A DNA stretch of 64,000 bases from Rhodococcus sp. 14-2483-1-2 (lineage in GTDB: Bacteria; Actinomycetota; Actinomycetes; Mycobacteriales; Mycobacteriaceae): positions 62,001-126,000 of the forward strand of contig NZ_NPFW01000004.1 of NCBI RefSeq assembly GCF_002259405.1, written 5' to 3'. A model generated the notes under the pieces. It was not told where the DNA came from, did no database searches, and worked only from the letters and a program-made list of their open reading frames with translations. This document shows positions 63,009-64,000 of the stretch, one piece after another. Position numbers and translations under genes: made by a program. Numbering within the stretch: the stretch's first letter is position 1; every line of letters begins with the position of its first letter.

Positions 63009-64000
63009 ATGGCTGTGACGACACGCGTGACCACCACCGACGGCATCATCGAGGGCAAGCCGGTGGGCGACCTCACCACCTGGCGCGGCATCCCCTATGC
63101 CACCCCACCCGTCGGCCCGCTTCGGTTCCGCGCGCCGCAACCGACGCAGCCGTGGACGGGCGTGCGCGACGCCACCGAGTGGGGCAACGCCTCGATTCAG
63201 CACAAGCGCGGCACGATGCTCGCGGTGGGCAAATACCAGCCGTCGAGCGAGGATTGCCTGACGCTCAACGTGTTGGCCCCGAGCGCACCGAGCGCGAGCC
63301 CACGTCCGGTCATGGTGTTCATTCACGGTGGTGCCTACACGCTCGGCACGTCGGCCACCCCGCTGTACGGCGGCGGTTCTCTGGTGCGGCGCTCGCTGAA
63401 GGACGGCGACGGCATCATCTACGTGTCGGTCAACTACCGACTCGGCGCACTGGGCTACCTCGACATGTCCCAGTTCTCCACTCCCGAGCGGCCCTTCGAC
63501 TCCAATCTCGGCCTGCGCGACCAGGTTGCGGCGCTCGAGTGGGTACAGCGCAACATCGCGAACTTCGGCGGCGATCCCAACAACGTCACGATCTTCGGCG
63601 AGTCGGCCGGTGGGAATGCCGTCACCACACTGCTGACGGTTCCCGCCGCGAAAGGGTTGTTCGCCCAAGCCATTTCCGAGAGCTCTGCTCCCGGCATGAC
63701 GGCCACCAAGGAACGCGCCGATCAATGGGCACGCGAGTACGTCGGCTATCTCGGCGGCACGGTCGACAACGCTGCCGAGACGCTGGAGAACGCCGAGGTG
63801 CTGCGGCTCGGCCGGGCCGGCACCAAACTCGGCCTCACCACCCTGCACCGCACTCCGGGTCTGCTTCCGTTCGGCCCGGTGATCGACGGCGACTTCCTCC
63901 CGGTCAGCCCGGTCGAGGCCTATGCGAACGGAACCGCGCACCGCGTCCCACTGATCATCGGTACCAATGCCCGTGAGGGAACACTGTTTCCGAAGTTCCT
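63009..64000 (+). CDS. Type-B carboxylesterase (3' truncated by window)
   Basis: An ATG at 63009 opens a frame that runs to the window end without a stop, giving at least 330 residues. It is clearly a carboxylesterase type B/para-nitrobenzyl esterase: WRGIPYATPPVGPLRFRAP, SEDCLTLNV, FIHGGAYTLGT (oxyanion hole) and the nucleophile FGESAGGNA with Ser199. The catalytic acid and His lie beyond about residue 320 and are not all visible. The family is usually about 500 residues, so roughly a third is missing. Confidence 0.93.
   Translation, partial: MAVTTRVTTTDGIIEGKPVGDLTTWRGIPYATPPVGPLRFRAPQPTQPWTGVRDATEWGNASIQHKRGTMLAVGKYQPSSEDCLTLNVLAPSAPSASPRPVMVFIHGGAYTLGTSATPLYGGGSLVRRSLKDGDGIIYVSVNYRLGALGYLDMSQFSTPERPFDSNLGLRDQVAALEWVQRNIANFGGDPNNVTIFGESAGGNAVTTLLTVPAAKGLFAQAISESSAPGMTATKERADQWAREYVGYLGGTVDNAAETLENAEVLRLGRAGTKLGLTTLHRTPGLLPFGPVIDGDFLPVSPVEAYANGTAHRVPLIIGTNAREGTLFPKF

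Noticed and set aside
60791..63976. 1061-residue open frame on the plus strand
   Set aside because: It runs antisense through the permease, CoA-transferase and MOSC genes and out of frame through the esterase start. The composition (Arg, Asp, His, Gln runs) is typical of a high-GC shadow frame.
1..64000. CRISPR arrays, tRNA, rRNA, insertion sequences or prophage
   Set aside because: I saw no regularly spaced repeats, no tRNA-like cloverleaf, no transposase or integrase frame, and no phage structural genes.

Overview
The window is high-GC DNA from a mycolic-acid actinomycete. The best fit is Rhodococcus or a close relative: MspA-type porins, mprAB-pepD, uvrD1, a PerM-like protein, an AroQ-delta chorismate mutase and dense DUF559 content all point that way. 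Gene order follows the mycobacterial chromosome as I remember it (Rv0946 pgi, Rv0948c, uvrD1, Rv0950c, sucCD, Rv0954, perM, purN, purH, Rv0958, Rv0959, then mprA, mprB, pepD, moaB2). It is interrupted by lineage-specific modules.

Layout. 1-3.4 kb: three MspA-like porin genes and a small lipoprotein. 3.9-8.5 kb: the envelope-stress operon mprA-mprB-pepD-moaB2 plus a small conserved ORF, with two matching TCTCAG direct repeats as candidate MprA sites. 8.6-15.2 kb: a TRIC-like channel, a one-PASTA secreted protein, CorA, a Tat-exported purple acid phosphatase, RtcB RNA ligase and a ferritin-like/VIT metal transporter. 15.2-18 kb: a divergent zinc-starvation locus. It encodes nearly cysteine-free copies of L32, L31, L28, L33, S14 and S18 and a COG0523 protein with a degenerate P-loop, around two near-identical Zur-box-like 13-mers. 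18-29.5 kb: an AEC transporter, a lipoprotein, a DUF1707 protein, the AAA/VWA pair, a DUF559 nuclease-like gene bracketed by related palindromes, purH, purN, a PerM-like protein and an Rv0954-like protein. 29.6-32 kb: an SfnG/DszC-like organosulfur pair. 32.2-34.7 kb: a three-gene WxL-like/DUF916 surface operon, unusual outside Firmicutes. 34.7-48 kb: DUF2200, sucCD, a polytopic membrane protein, an M23 peptidase, UvrD1, chorismate mutase, SSADH, pgi and a second DUF559 gene with another cruciform. 48-64 kb: an AidB-like dehydrogenase with its TetR regulator, an enoyl-CoA hydratase coupled to a condensation-fold acyltransferase, an SDR, a flavoprotein disulfide reductase relative, an APC permease, a TMEM175-like channel, and a catabolic cluster (IclR, 2-hydroxyacid dehydrogenase, HMG-CoA-lyase-like, CaiB-type CoA transferase, GntP permease). 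A MOSC protein and a type-B carboxylesterase cut by the window end close it.

How the parts fit. Many genes concern the mycolate envelope (porins, PepD, the PerM-like protein, M23 peptidase, WxL-like proteins) and metal homeostasis (Zur ribosomal proteins, VIT transporter, CorA). Strong hairpins separate most operons. The least explained items are the DUF559/palindrome pairing, the actinobacterial WxL/DUF916 operon, and the metal transporter sitting at the end of the zinc-starvation operon.
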